NCBI GenBank assembly: GCA_031551635.1
Contig: JAVBNH010000010.1
Location: forward strand, 62,001-126,000
DNA length: 64,000 nucleotides
Source: JAVBNH01 sp031551635
Lineage (GTDB): Bacteria; Bacillota; Clostridia; Oscillospirales; Acutalibacteraceae
Direction: 5' to 3'
A program made the position numbers and the translations under genes. Every line of letters starts with the position of its first letter. Positions within the stretch are counted from its first letter, which is position 1. Positions 41,487 through 49,787 of this stretch are shown here, piece by piece. The notes below the pieces were generated by a model. The model worked only from the letters and a program-made list of their open reading frames with translations, had not been told where the DNA came from and ran no database searches.

Positions 41487-43232
41487 TTAAGAATTTATTT
41501 CAAGAACTATTGGGAGGATTATCGGTGAGCGCTTGGTTTTTTCATACATAAGCCTTGATATTTCTTCGCGGAGCCTGCTTTTTAAAGCGGGAATATCTGA
41601 GAAAAAGTCTTCGGAAAAACGGTCGAGCACATCATAGGTTGTGTTTTTCGCGAGAGTAAAAAGCTCGTCGGCTTCCTTAACGTAAACAAAACCCTTTGAC
41701 TCAATTTCAGGTATAGTCACCACATTACCGGTATATGTGTCAACCGCGACTGTTACCACAATCACGCCGTCCTCAGAGAGTCTTTTTCTGTCTCTGAGCA
41801 CAACACTTCCCACATCGCCGACACCGTAGCCGTCAACAAAAACGCGCCCGCATGGCACATTAGGTTCATGCCTGACTTTGTTTGTCGTAAGCGAAACCGA
41901 AGCCCCGACATCTGCGATAATTATATTCTGCTCGCTGATACCCATTGATTTCGCTAGCTTTGCGTGGCACCTGAGGTGTTTTTGCTCGCCGTGAACAGGG
42001 ATAAAGAATTTCGGCTTCGTCAGCCCCATTATCAGCTTCAGTTCCTCTTGCCGCGCATGCCCCGAAACGTGAACCTCATACATTCTGTCATAAATAACAT
42101 CCGCTCCGAGCTTCATGAGCTCATTTACAACATTGCCGACAGTTCTCTCATTTCCGGGAATCGGAGTCGCGGAGATTATTATAAAATCATTTGAACCGAT
42201 TTTAACTTTTCTGTGCTCGCTCGAGGACATTCTGGTCAGGGCGGACATCGGCTCACCTTGGCTGCCTGTTGTTATGATTATTATTTTTTCATCAGGATAA
42301 TTCTTTACATCGTCTATTGAGACAAGAACCCCTTCCGGTACATCGAGATAGCCGAGCTCAGTGCTCACACTGACAACATTATCAAGGCTTCTGCCTGATA
42401 AGGCGACCTTTCTGCCAAGCTTCGCTCCGGCATTGATTATCTGCTGAACGCGGTGGATATTCGAGGCGAAGGTGGCGATTATCAGCCTTTTGCCGCCGGC
42501 CTTGCGGAAGAGATTTTCAAGTGTTTCGCCAACACGGCTCTCGCTTTCGGTATATCCCGGGCGTTCCGCGTTCGTCGAATCCGCCATCAGACACAGTACA
42601 CCCTCGTTCCCGAGAGCCGAAAAACGAGACAGGTCAATGACCTCGCCGTCAACAGGCGTTGTGTCTATTTTGAAGTCACCGGTATGAAGAATCGTTCCGA
42701 CAGGGCTTTTTATCGCGAATGCGACTGCGTCCGGAATAGAGTGGTTTACGTGTATAGCCTCGATACTGAAGGCTCCGAGCGTAAAAATATCACCCGGTTC
42801 AATTTCAAAAAGCTCAGCACTATTAAGGATTTTATGCTCCTTCAGCTTGCCTTTAATCAGCCCGATAGTCAGTTTTGTAGCGTAAACAGGCGCTTTAATC
42901 GTTTTTAGAAGATAGGGAAGCCCACCTATGTGGTCCTCATGACCGTGAGAGACGATTATGCCCTTGATTCTGTCCGCGTTTTTTTCGACATATGAAAAAT
43001 CAGGCAAAACCAGATCGACGCCGAACATCTCCGCGTCAGGGAATGCGAGACCGCAGTCAAGTAAGATGAGGTCGTCCTCGAATTCAAAAACGGTGATATT
43101 TTTCCCGATTTCGTTTATTCCTCCGAGAAAAGCTATTTTTATTTTAGCCTTTTCGGTTTTTGTCGTAATTTTTCGTCCGTAGCGTGCTCCGGTGAGGTCA
43201 TTTTGTGTTTTTCTCATTAATTTTTTTGTCAA
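41487..43232 (-). CDS. rnj: Ribonuclease J
   Basis: About 581 residues; metallo-beta-lactamase-fold 5'-3' exoribonuclease and endonuclease of Gram-positive RNA decay. The signature SHGHEDHIGG near residue 100 gives the His/Asp zinc ligands. MADSTNAERPGYTESE near 220 and SGHARQEELKLIMGL near 390 are beta-CASP residues. The first 25 residues are a Lys/Arg-rich extension. Start TTG 43232 has AAAGG very close by; ATG 43217 is an alternative. It is downstream of rplI in plus-strand order but transcribed toward it from its own promoter. Confidence 0.95.
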   Translation of the reverse strand: MTKKLMRKTQNDLTGARYGRKITTKTEKAKIKIAFLGGINEIGKNITVFEFEDDLILLDCGLAFPDAEMFGVDLVLPDFSYVEKNADRIKGIIVSHGHEDHIGGLPYLLKTIKAPVYATKLTIGLIKGKLKEHKILNSAELFEIEPGDIFTLGAFSIEAIHVNHSIPDAVAFAIKSPVGTILHTGDFKIDTTPVDGEVIDLSRFSALGNEGVLCLMADSTNAERPGYTESESRVGETLENLFRKAGGKRLIIATFASNIHRVQQIINAGAKLGRKVALSGRSLDNVVSVSTELGYLDVPEGVLVSIDDVKNYPDEKIIIITTGSQGEPMSALTRMSSSEHRKVKIGSNDFIIISATPIPGNERTVGNVVNELMKLGADVIYDRMYEVHVSGHARQEELKLIMGLTKPKFFIPVHGEQKHLRCHAKLAKSMGISEQNIIIADVGASVSLTTNKVRHEPNVPCGRVFVDGYGVGDVGSVVLRDRKRLSEDGVIVVTVAVDTYTGNVVTIPEIESKGFVYVKEADELFTLAKNTTYDVLDRFSEDFFSDIPALKSRLREEISRLMYEKTKRSPIILPIVLEINS

Positions 43233-43329
43233 ACCTTTCTTTTTTTCAATGTTTTAGTGAATTTTTGCACAAACAAAACACATACAAATAAATTAATATT
43301 TGTATAATAGAAATATGATTTATATGTAA

Positions 43330-43351
43330 ACCGCCCGCTGTCAGGGGCGGT
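43330..43351. other. Isolated hairpin upstream of rnj
   Basis: ACCGCCC and GGGCGGT around an 8-base loop, about 100 bases before the rnj start. There is no T-tract on the minus strand, so this is more likely a stable 5' untranslated structure than a terminator. The rest of the 43233-43460 gap is AT-rich with no gene visible. Confidence 0.55.
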
Positions 43352-43460
43352 ATAATCCGTGTGTTATGCCATATATTATGACAGTGTACTCCAAATGTTT
43401 TATTAAGTCAATAAAAATTTTTGAATTCGATTCAATTTTTTTAATTTAATCTGGTTTCGA

Positions 43461-43511
43461 CATAACTCAAGTCGCGTTTTTTATTGAGCATTCAGCCCAA
43501 TAAGGTGCTAA
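43461..43511 (-). repeat. Dispersed palindromic repeat, 5' part only
   Basis: On the minus strand it starts TTAGCACCTTATTGGGCTGA and keeps the core GCTCAATAAAAAAC, then diverges after GACTTGAGTTATG. The TAG within its first bases is the stop codon of the nucleotidyltransferase gene. Confidence 0.75.
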
Positions 43512-45889
43512 ATTAGTGTTTGATTACCCAGTTTTTTGCATTCAGCTTTGATTTTTTCCTCAATTTCAAGGCACAATTCATTTGAATACTCCTCGCTGAA
43601 GCTCTCAGATATTATCCTCAGATTTTTCCCGTTTTTTGATGTTGTCAGACGAACCTCGCCGTTTTTGCTGCTGATGGTTATGCCCTGAGTGAGGCTGTCA
43701 TTGCCGGATTCTCTCAGTGAGCTGAAAATGTCAAGCAGATTTGAGGGAGCAATATCAATTTCGAGAACCTTTTTCGTGACGGCAAAGGTCGGCAGCTCAC
43801 TAATAAGCTCATAAAGTGATTTTTCTGTTTTTGACATGTTATTCAGGAGTTTGACCAACATAAACAACGCATCCCTGACCCAGGTACTGCTCTGTATTTT
43901 CTGTCTGAGCTCTTCGGATTCATTGTTTGAAGCGGAATCGGTATATCGATAAACTTTTTTTCCGCTCTTTTCGGCAAGCTCATTGATGATTTTCGGAGCA
44001 TCATACGCAACACAGACGTCTCTGCCATCGAGAAATTCCTCAAGACAGCAGACACTCAACAGGGTTTCAGGAGAAATATAAGACCCGTTTTCGTCAAATG
44101 CCTGCAAAAGCTCACCGGTTTCATTAATCATAAAAACTGCAGCAACGGCACTTTCTTTTGCATTGCCGTCTTCATCGCTAAGCGCATTTCCGCCGCCGCA
44201 GCCGAGGTTTGAAAGAATTTCCGAAATATATTTCTGAATACGGCTGTTTTCGCACCTGACGCTTACATTCAGTTCGGTGAAGCTGTTCTGGGCAATTGAC
44301 AAGAGCTCCCTGCGATACATGAGATACAAGCTGCTCATATCGGTCATTTCACTGCAGGAAAAAGCCGGACATTTGATGAAGTCCCGCCTTTTATATCTTG
44401 AGGAAATATCCCTTTCAGTCTTTCTCTCCAGTGTCAGTGCGTTTTCGCCTATAACCCTTATGCTTGTAATGTTTTCCTCAGTCGATACAAACATTCCGAG
44501 CTTTAAACCGCAATAGGTCAAAAAGTAATTAAGCTGTGAGTGAAAGCATCTTCCGAAATCCCAGACCGCGCTGCCGCTCGATAAAAGCCCTGCAACAACC
44601 GCCATATTCATTGTTTTTGATACCGCGCTGTCGTCGCAGCCTACACCGACTCTCTTGCCGTCCTTGACACTGCCGACAGCCGCGCCGATACGCGCACCTC
44701 TTTCGCAAGAAAGCTCACTGAAGCATTCACCGCTCAGTGCGTCATTGTCAAGCATATCAGAGTTTAAACTGCCTTCGCGGATATTGTCGTTAATTCTCGA
44801 ATTCTTTTCGATTGTTTTTTCAGGCCATATATAAACATTGTTCCCGATTGTAGCATTTTCGCCTATAACCGAGCTGCTGCCAATGACTGTTCCCTCAAAA
44901 ATATCCGCATTTTTCTTTATTATCGCATCCTCGCAGATTATTGATGAATTTATTCTTGCCTCACCCGCGATATATGCGCCCTGAAGAATTACAGAATTGT
45001 TGATTCTGCTGTTTTCACCTATAGTTACATCATTATCCACCACAACATTCGGACCTATTGATGAGTTTTTCCCGATAGTAACATTTTCTCCGAGAAAAAC
45101 AGGCTGGATTATCGAATAAATACCCTTGCCTGTCTTAGCCTGATGAACAACATTATCCGCATGATTTACCGTATTAAGACCGTCAATGCCTCGAATCAGG
45201 TCAAACTGGCAGGATTTATACGCCTCGAAGTCTCCTATATCGCACCAATAACCCTGAGCGTCATAGGCATACAGCTCCCTGCCGCTTTTAAGCATTTCAG
45301 GGAAAACATCGCAGGCGAAATCAACGGACTTATTGTCCTCAATCAGATTCAAAACAGAAGGATTTAATACATAAATACCCGTGTTCGCAAGATTTGTCGA
45401 AACCTGCTCCCAACCCGGCTTTTCGGTAAAGCCCTGGATTCGTCCTTTTGGGTCGCAGTTCACTAGACCGTATTCGCGTGGATCGTCAACCCTTTTGCAA
45501 ACAATTGTCGCGTCGGCGTTGATGTTTCTGTGATATTTCATAATCGCGCCGAGATCGTAGTTGCAAAGCGCGTCCCCGCTGATAACAAGAAAAGGCTTAT
45601 CAATTTTTTTAGCCGCAAGCTTTACACTTCCGGCTGTTCCTAAAGCATTCTCTTCGATACTGAAGCTCAGCTTCATGCCTTTATATTTATTATCGGGAAA
45701 ATAATCCATGATACAGTCGGGCAGGTATTTGAGAGTCAAAACCGCTTCATCAAAAGAATGCTCGCAAAGAATGTCCAGAATATATTCAAGTACAGGTCTC
45801 GAGCAAAGACGCGCCATGGGCTTCGGCAAGGTACAGGTCAGAGGTCTGAGCCTGCTGCCGACCCCCCCAGCCATAATTATTGCTTTCAT
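43508..45889 (-). CDS. Sugar-1-phosphate nucleotidyltransferase fused to degenerate phosphomannomutase
   Basis: About 793 residues. Residues 1-230 are a nucleotidyltransferase (AIIMAGGVGSRLRPLTCTLPKPMARL at the start; GDALCNYD near 105). Residues about 265-360 are left-handed beta-helix hexapeptide repeats (IGKNSSIGPNVVV, IGENSRINNSVIL). The remainder is related to phosphomannomutase. The usual serine loop, TASHNP, is not present: the equivalent area reads GMFVSTEENITSIRV. The fusion resembles the mannose-1-phosphate guanylyltransferase/PMM proteins of Firmicutes. NTP transfer to mannose- or glucose-1-phosphate is plausible; mutase activity is not. Start ATG 45889 follows AAAGGA by 13 bases. 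It ends at a repeat copy that supplies the stop codon. Confidence 0.85.
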   Translation of the reverse strand: MKAIIMAGGVGSRLRPLTCTLPKPMARLCSRPVLEYILDILCEHSFDEAVLTLKYLPDCIMDYFPDNKYKGMKLSFSIEENALGTAGSVKLAAKKIDKPFLVISGDALCNYDLGAIMKYHRNINADATIVCKRVDDPREYGLVNCDPKGRIQGFTEKPGWEQVSTNLANTGIYVLNPSVLNLIEDNKSVDFACDVFPEMLKSGRELYAYDAQGYWCDIGDFEAYKSCQFDLIRGIDGLNTVNHADNVVHQAKTGKGIYSIIQPVFLGENVTIGKNSSIGPNVVVDNDVTIGENSRINNSVILQGAYIAGEARINSSIICEDAIIKKNADIFEGTVIGSSSVIGENATIGNNVYIWPEKTIEKNSRINDNIREGSLNSDMLDNDALSGECFSELSCERGARIGAAVGSVKDGKRVGVGCDDSAVSKTMNMAVVAGLLSSGSAVWDFGRCFHSQLNYFLTYCGLKLGMFVSTEENITSIRVIGENALTLERKTERDISSRYKRRDFIKCPAFSCSEMTDMSSLYLMYRRELLSIAQNSFTELNVSVRCENSRIQKYISEILSNLGCGGGNALSDEDGNAKESAVAAVFMINETGELLQAFDENGSYISPETLLSVCCLEEFLDGRDVCVAYDAPKIINELAEKSGKKVYRYTDSASNNESEELRQKIQSSTWVRDALFMLVKLLNNMSKTEKSLYELISELPTFAVTKKVLEIDIAPSNLLDIFSSLRESGNDSLTQGITISSKNGEVRLTTSKNGKNLRIISESFSEEYSNELCLEIEEKIKAECKKLGNQTLI

Positions 45890-46107
45890 ACAGAAAATCC
45901 AATCCTTTCGTTGAACACCGCCGCGCCGTGCGGTAAAAAGTTTTGCAAAAACCAAAGTTTCCTGAATAGCATTGTTTACAAAAAACGGAGATTTATACAA
46001 TATAACGAGCTTTTACCGATATTTTGAAAAAGTTTGCTTTTTTACTTTACACGAGGCATTAATAAGAGTATAATAAAAAAAATAAAATGTCTTTTGGAGG
46101 CAGAGAT

Positions 46108-47799
46108 ATGGGTAGTAACACAAAAAAGATTATTGCGTTTTTCCTTGCGGCAATTATGTTGTTTTCACTCGGAATGACCGGTTTGGCGCAGGAGACAGTC
46201 TATGCGCATGAATCGCCGCGTAACGAGCTGAGCGCTGAATTTAAAGAGGGCAGAATGAAGGCGAATATTTTCGGCTTCGTGCTTGAGAAGCTTGTCGGCG
46301 CTATTTTGTCGGCATTCCCCAAACAGGATTGGGTCACAACTGAGACTTATGCTCCGAATACGCAGTATAAAGGCAATTCGGACCGATACAGCACGATTCC
46401 GACAGCTTCCTTCTGGAAGGCGGGTTATGCTACAAGGAACTATATCCCCGCGGATATTCTCACCGGCGGATATTCGACAGCCGGTTATTTCGCAAATTTC
46501 CCGAATAATGTTATTGACGGCGTTTATGACGGTGATTCACAGAATGTAAGGGTTGTCGCGCTTGATGCGGGCACCGGTATTGCTCTGTTTATTTCGATGG
46601 ATGCCTTCGGTTTTACAAATACGAATGTTTTGAAACTGAGGAATTACATAGCAGACGCTTTTGAGGGCAGGGATGTAGTCAGTATTAATGTGACTTCTTC
46701 GCACAGCCACTATGTCGCCGACACTCACGGGTTGGGCGTAAATATGCAGGATGTTCTCACGGGAAGTCTTCTCAGCCTTGTGACTAGAAAGGCTCCGAAG
46801 ATTGAAAACGTTAAGCCGGAGCTTCTCAATGCTCTTTTCAAAAACGCGAAGGAAGCTACAGAAGAAGCGCTTGCCAATATGAGCGAGGGCGCGATTTCGT
46901 TTGCTCCGATTCCGCTTTATTTTGAAGAAAACGGCGAAAAAATCCCGCTTATAAATGATAAGCAGGAACCCGAGGTATACGACCCCAATATAAATGTGAT
47001 AAAATTTGTTCCGAATAACACATCGCTTGAAGAAATCTGGCTTGTTAATATGGGCTGCCACCCGACAACCCTTCCGAGCGACTCGACAAAGCTCAGTGCT
47101 GATTTCCCCGGCAAGATAGTTCAGTACGCCCTTGAGCAGTGCGGCGCGAAGGTGGCTTTTTATCAGGGCGCGCAATGTGCTATTTCTCGCAGAATGCCCG
47201 AGGTTAAGAATGAGGAATCCTATGATAAGGTTCTCAGGTACGCCCAGCTTGTTGTCGACTGCATTAAAAAAGCTGATTCCACACTATACACCGATGTTAA
47301 GCCGATACTGAATGTCGTGACAAAAGAAGTGCTTTTCCCTGTTGAGAATCCTGTTTTGTGGGCGGTTTGCATCTTCCAGATTACCTCAAATAAGTGCATG
47401 ATGACCACAGACGATGTTCGGGATGCTATGCTCATTTCAGAAATCGGATATGCCGAGCTGGGCGAAAATCTTGCCATTGTAATGCTGCCCGGCGAATTTT
47501 CACCCGAAATCATCTGGGGAGGCGCACAGCCGAAGGAGCTTGCGTGGAACAATGTTGACTGGGGCTATGCGCCGATAGCCGATTCCTTCCCCGGCAGGCA
47601 TGTTCTGGCTTTCGGACTGACAAACGACCACATTGGCTATGTCGTGCCGGATAATGACTGCGCTCCTCCGCTTGCCGACACCTTCAAGAAGCTGCTCGGC
47701 GACGACAACAAGCACTATGAAGAAATGCTGACACTTGGATTTGAAGCGGCTTCATCTTACTGCAAGGCGTTTTTGGATTTATATAAGGCAAATCATTAA
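46108..47799 (+). CDS. Neutral/alkaline ceramidase-like protein, secreted form
   Basis: About 563 residues. Signal peptide (KKIIAFFLAAIMLFSLGMTGLA). The core matches the ceramidase N-terminal domain: VVALDAGTGIALFISMDAFGF near residue 150, NVTSSHSHYVADTHGLGV near 195-215 with zinc-binding His, and NMGCHPTTLPSDSTKLSADFPG near 315. A C-terminal ADSFPGRHVLAFGLTNDHIGYVVPDND motif is shared with the cytoplasmic paralog at 15450. ATG 46108 has TGGAGG with 7-base spacing. Exported amidohydrolase acting on N-acyl compounds such as host or dietary ceramides is possible; substrate unproven. Confidence 0.82.
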   Translation: MGSNTKKIIAFFLAAIMLFSLGMTGLAQETVYAHESPRNELSAEFKEGRMKANIFGFVLEKLVGAILSAFPKQDWVTTETYAPNTQYKGNSDRYSTIPTASFWKAGYATRNYIPADILTGGYSTAGYFANFPNNVIDGVYDGDSQNVRVVALDAGTGIALFISMDAFGFTNTNVLKLRNYIADAFEGRDVVSINVTSSHSHYVADTHGLGVNMQDVLTGSLLSLVTRKAPKIENVKPELLNALFKNAKEATEEALANMSEGAISFAPIPLYFEENGEKIPLINDKQEPEVYDPNINVIKFVPNNTSLEEIWLVNMGCHPTTLPSDSTKLSADFPGKIVQYALEQCGAKVAFYQGAQCAISRRMPEVKNEESYDKVLRYAQLVVDCIKKADSTLYTDVKPILNVVTKEVLFPVENPVLWAVCIFQITSNKCMMTTDDVRDAMLISEIGYAELGENLAIVMLPGEFSPEIIWGGAQPKELAWNNVDWGYAPIADSFPGRHVLAFGLTNDHIGYVVPDNDCAPPLADTFKKLLGDDNKHYEEMLTLGFEAASSYCKAFLDLYKANH

Positions 47800-47820
47800 A
47801 CATACGAAATAAATAAAAAT

Positions 47821-47864
47821 AAAACGGCTTTATAATGTAAAACTATACATTGTAAAGCCGCTTT
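47821..47864. terminator. Bidirectional terminator between the ceramidase-like gene and ilvE
   Basis: 15-bp stem starting CGGCTTTATAATGTA with one G-T pair. On the minus strand it is followed by TTTTATTTTTATTT, so it mainly serves ilvE. Confidence 0.85.
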
Positions 47865-47905
47865 GTGATATTAAAGTTATTAAGGAAACGCTTTATCAGG
47901 CAAAC

Positions 47906-47933
47906 CTGTCACCTGAATCCTGAATCCTGTCAA
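47906..47933. repeat. Short 7-bp unit array overlapping the ilvE stop codon
   Basis: Plus-strand units CTGTCAC, CTGAATC twice, CTGTCAA. The ilvE stop TGA (minus strand) lies in the last unit. Same unit family as 58565-58619. Confidence 0.7.
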
Positions 47934-48994
47934 ACTGTTACGCTCCAGCCGAAGTTATCCTTTGTTTTGCCCCACTGAATCGCAGTCAGCTCATCGTAAA
48001 GCTTTTGCGACAGCTCGCCGATTTTACCCTGATTGATTGTCATAATCTTATCATTGTATTTGAGCTCTCCGACAGGTGAAATAACTGCGGCGGTTCCGCT
48101 TCCGAAAACCTCCTCAAGCTCACCCTTGTCATATGCCTCGGCGACCTCCTGAATGCTGATTTGTCTTTCGGTTATTTTTATGCCCCAGGAATGCAGAAGC
48201 TCGATACAGGAAATTCTGGTGATACCGCCGAGAACGCTGCCTTGAAGGGAGGGAGTGATGACCTCGCCGCCGATTTTGATGAAAATATTCATCGTTCCGA
48301 CTTCCTCGATGTATTTGCGCTCTACGCCGTCAAGCCACAAAACCTGTGTGTAGCCCTGCTTTGCAGCTTCATTTTGAGCCTTCAGCGAAGCCGCATAATT
48401 CGCGCCGGCTTTGGTGAAACCGGTGCCGCCCTTGACTGCGCGTACATAATTGTTTTCAACATAAATTTTAACCGGATTAAGTCCTTCGGGGTAATACGCG
48501 CCAACAGGTGAGAGAATGATGATAAACAACAGATTCGCGGCTGGATGAACGCCTACATGCGGCTCAGTCGCAATTATAAAGGGTCTGATATACAGGGAGG
48601 TGCCTTCCTCAGTGGGAATCCAGCTCTCGTCAATTTTAACGAGCTGTTTTATAGCTTCAACCGCGAAATCAACATCAAGCTGAGGAATGCAAAGTCTGTC
48701 ATTCGAAAGATTGAGGCGTTCCATATTCTTTTCGGGTCTGAACAGGAGGATGGAATTATCCTGTGCGCGGTATGCTTTTAAGCCTTCAAAAACCTCCTGC
48801 GCGTAATGGAAACACATTGAAGCAGGGTCGAGGTTCAGCGGTTGATATGGAACAATTCGCGGGTCATGCCAGCCTTCGCCGTTATCATAATTCATAATAA
48901 ACATATGATCCGTAAAATAATTTCCGAAGCCGAGCTTGCTCTGATCCTGAGGCTTTTGTTTCGGGCTTTTCGTGAGTTCAATTCTGATGTCCAT
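47930..48994 (-). CDS. ilvE: Branched-chain amino acid aminotransferase
   Basis: 354-residue class IV PLP transaminase that makes or breaks leucine, isoleucine and valine with 2-oxoglutarate/glutamate. Recognised by KLGFGNYFTDHMF, YAQEVFEGLKAYR near residue 64, VKGGTGFTKAGANYAASLKAQ near 188 with the PLP Lys shortly before, VERKYIEEVGTMNIF near 223, and EVFGSGTAAVISPV near 308. Strong ribosome site AAAAAGGAGG upstream. It stands alone, and its stop codon is inside a heptamer array. Confidence 0.96.
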   Translation of the reverse strand: MDIRIELTKSPKQKPQDQSKLGFGNYFTDHMFIMNYDNGEGWHDPRIVPYQPLNLDPASMCFHYAQEVFEGLKAYRAQDNSILLFRPEKNMERLNLSNDRLCIPQLDVDFAVEAIKQLVKIDESWIPTEEGTSLYIRPFIIATEPHVGVHPAANLLFIIILSPVGAYYPEGLNPVKIYVENNYVRAVKGGTGFTKAGANYAASLKAQNEAAKQGYTQVLWLDGVERKYIEEVGTMNIFIKIGGEVITPSLQGSVLGGITRISCIELLHSWGIKITERQISIQEVAEAYDKGELEEVFGSGTAAVISPVGELKYNDKIMTINQGKIGELSQKLYDELTAIQWGKTKDNFGWSVTV

Positions 48995-49183
48995 GTAATA
49001 TTATCCTCCTTTTTCATATTTAACTACATATTATATATCTACCGGATTTATTCGTCAAGCAAATAATTGATTAATCCGTTAAAACCGCAAATTAGACTTT
49101 GAAAAACAAAAATAACAGCTTGTTTTTGGTAAAATACAACAAAACTTTCAGGCAATTTTAGACATAGTGAAAGCCGAAAATTA

Positions 49184-49212
49184 TTGACTTATCGCAATTA
49201 TTGTGATATAAT
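49184..49212 (+). promoter_or_regulatory. Strong promoter of the small orphan gene
   Basis: TTGACT, 17-base spacer, perfect TATAAT with TG extension. It lies 69 bases before the start, and the gene has an AAAAGGAG ribosome site, so high expression is likely. Confidence 0.82.
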
Positions 49213-49280
49213 TATTTAAACATACATTTTATGTATGCAAAATTAATACGGCTTTGCCGTTTTGAAAAGGAGTTATAGTT

Positions 49281-49595
49281 ATGATTGGTTTAGGTAAATG
49301 GGGCGGACGCGTTGATACTATATTTTTTAAGGGCGATGTAGTTCTTATCATTGCTGACAAGGACGGACAGTATGATTTTGATATCGAGCTTAATGCCGAT
49401 ATTGACATTCCTGATTTCCGTTTTTATGACATTGTTGAAGAGGGCAATACTCTTAAGGGTAAGGGCGAGGTTTCCCTTCTTCCCGGTAAGGTTATCGATG
49501 CCGAGCTCACCTTTAACGGCGATACAATGGACGGCTTCCTTAAAATTCCTTATGTCGGCAAAATTAAAATCAAGGACGGCAAAAAAATCGGCTGA
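49281..49595 (+). CDS. Small conserved-looking protein of unknown function
   Basis: 104 residues, acidic, predicted all beta. Not recognised. It begins MIGLGKWGGRVDTIFFKGD, and contains alternating hydrophobic/charged strands (YDFDIELNADIDIPDFRFYDI, then GEVSLLPGKVIDAELTFNGD, ending KIPYVGKIKIKDGKKIG), suggesting a small beta-sandwich or barrel. No signal peptide, membrane segment or metal motif. ATG 49281 has AAAAGGAG 8 bases upstream. It has a near-consensus promoter and its own terminator, so it is a well-expressed monocistronic gene. The all-beta pattern would suit a small-molecule or lipid binder, but that is a guess. Confidence 0.75.
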   Translation: MIGLGKWGGRVDTIFFKGDVVLIIADKDGQYDFDIELNADIDIPDFRFYDIVEEGNTLKGKGEVSLLPGKVIDAELTFNGDTMDGFLKIPYVGKIKIKDGKKIG

Positions 49596-49636
49596 TTCAC
49601 CGCTCTTTAATACATGACAAGCATTACATAAGCATT

Positions 49637-49670
49637 AAAACGGGTGGCTTCCGGCTTCCCGTTTTTTTTT
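49637..49670 (+). terminator. Terminator of the small orphan gene
   Basis: AAAACGGG with inverse CCCGTTTT, inner loop containing a second partial pairing, then TTTTTT. Confidence 0.85.
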
Positions 49671-49787
49671 ATTAACGTTTAAAATGTAAATTTTTAAAAT
49701 AATTGAAAAAAAGGCTTGTATATTACGGGAAAATAGTATAAAATGTCTTGAGTTATAATTAAGAACAAGTGAAAGGTGATTTATTTT

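Noticed and set aside
43510..46000. 830-residue version of the nucleotidyltransferase starting at 46000
   Set aside because: The first 37 residues lack homology and the family start MKAIIMAGG follows a ribosome site at ATG 45889.
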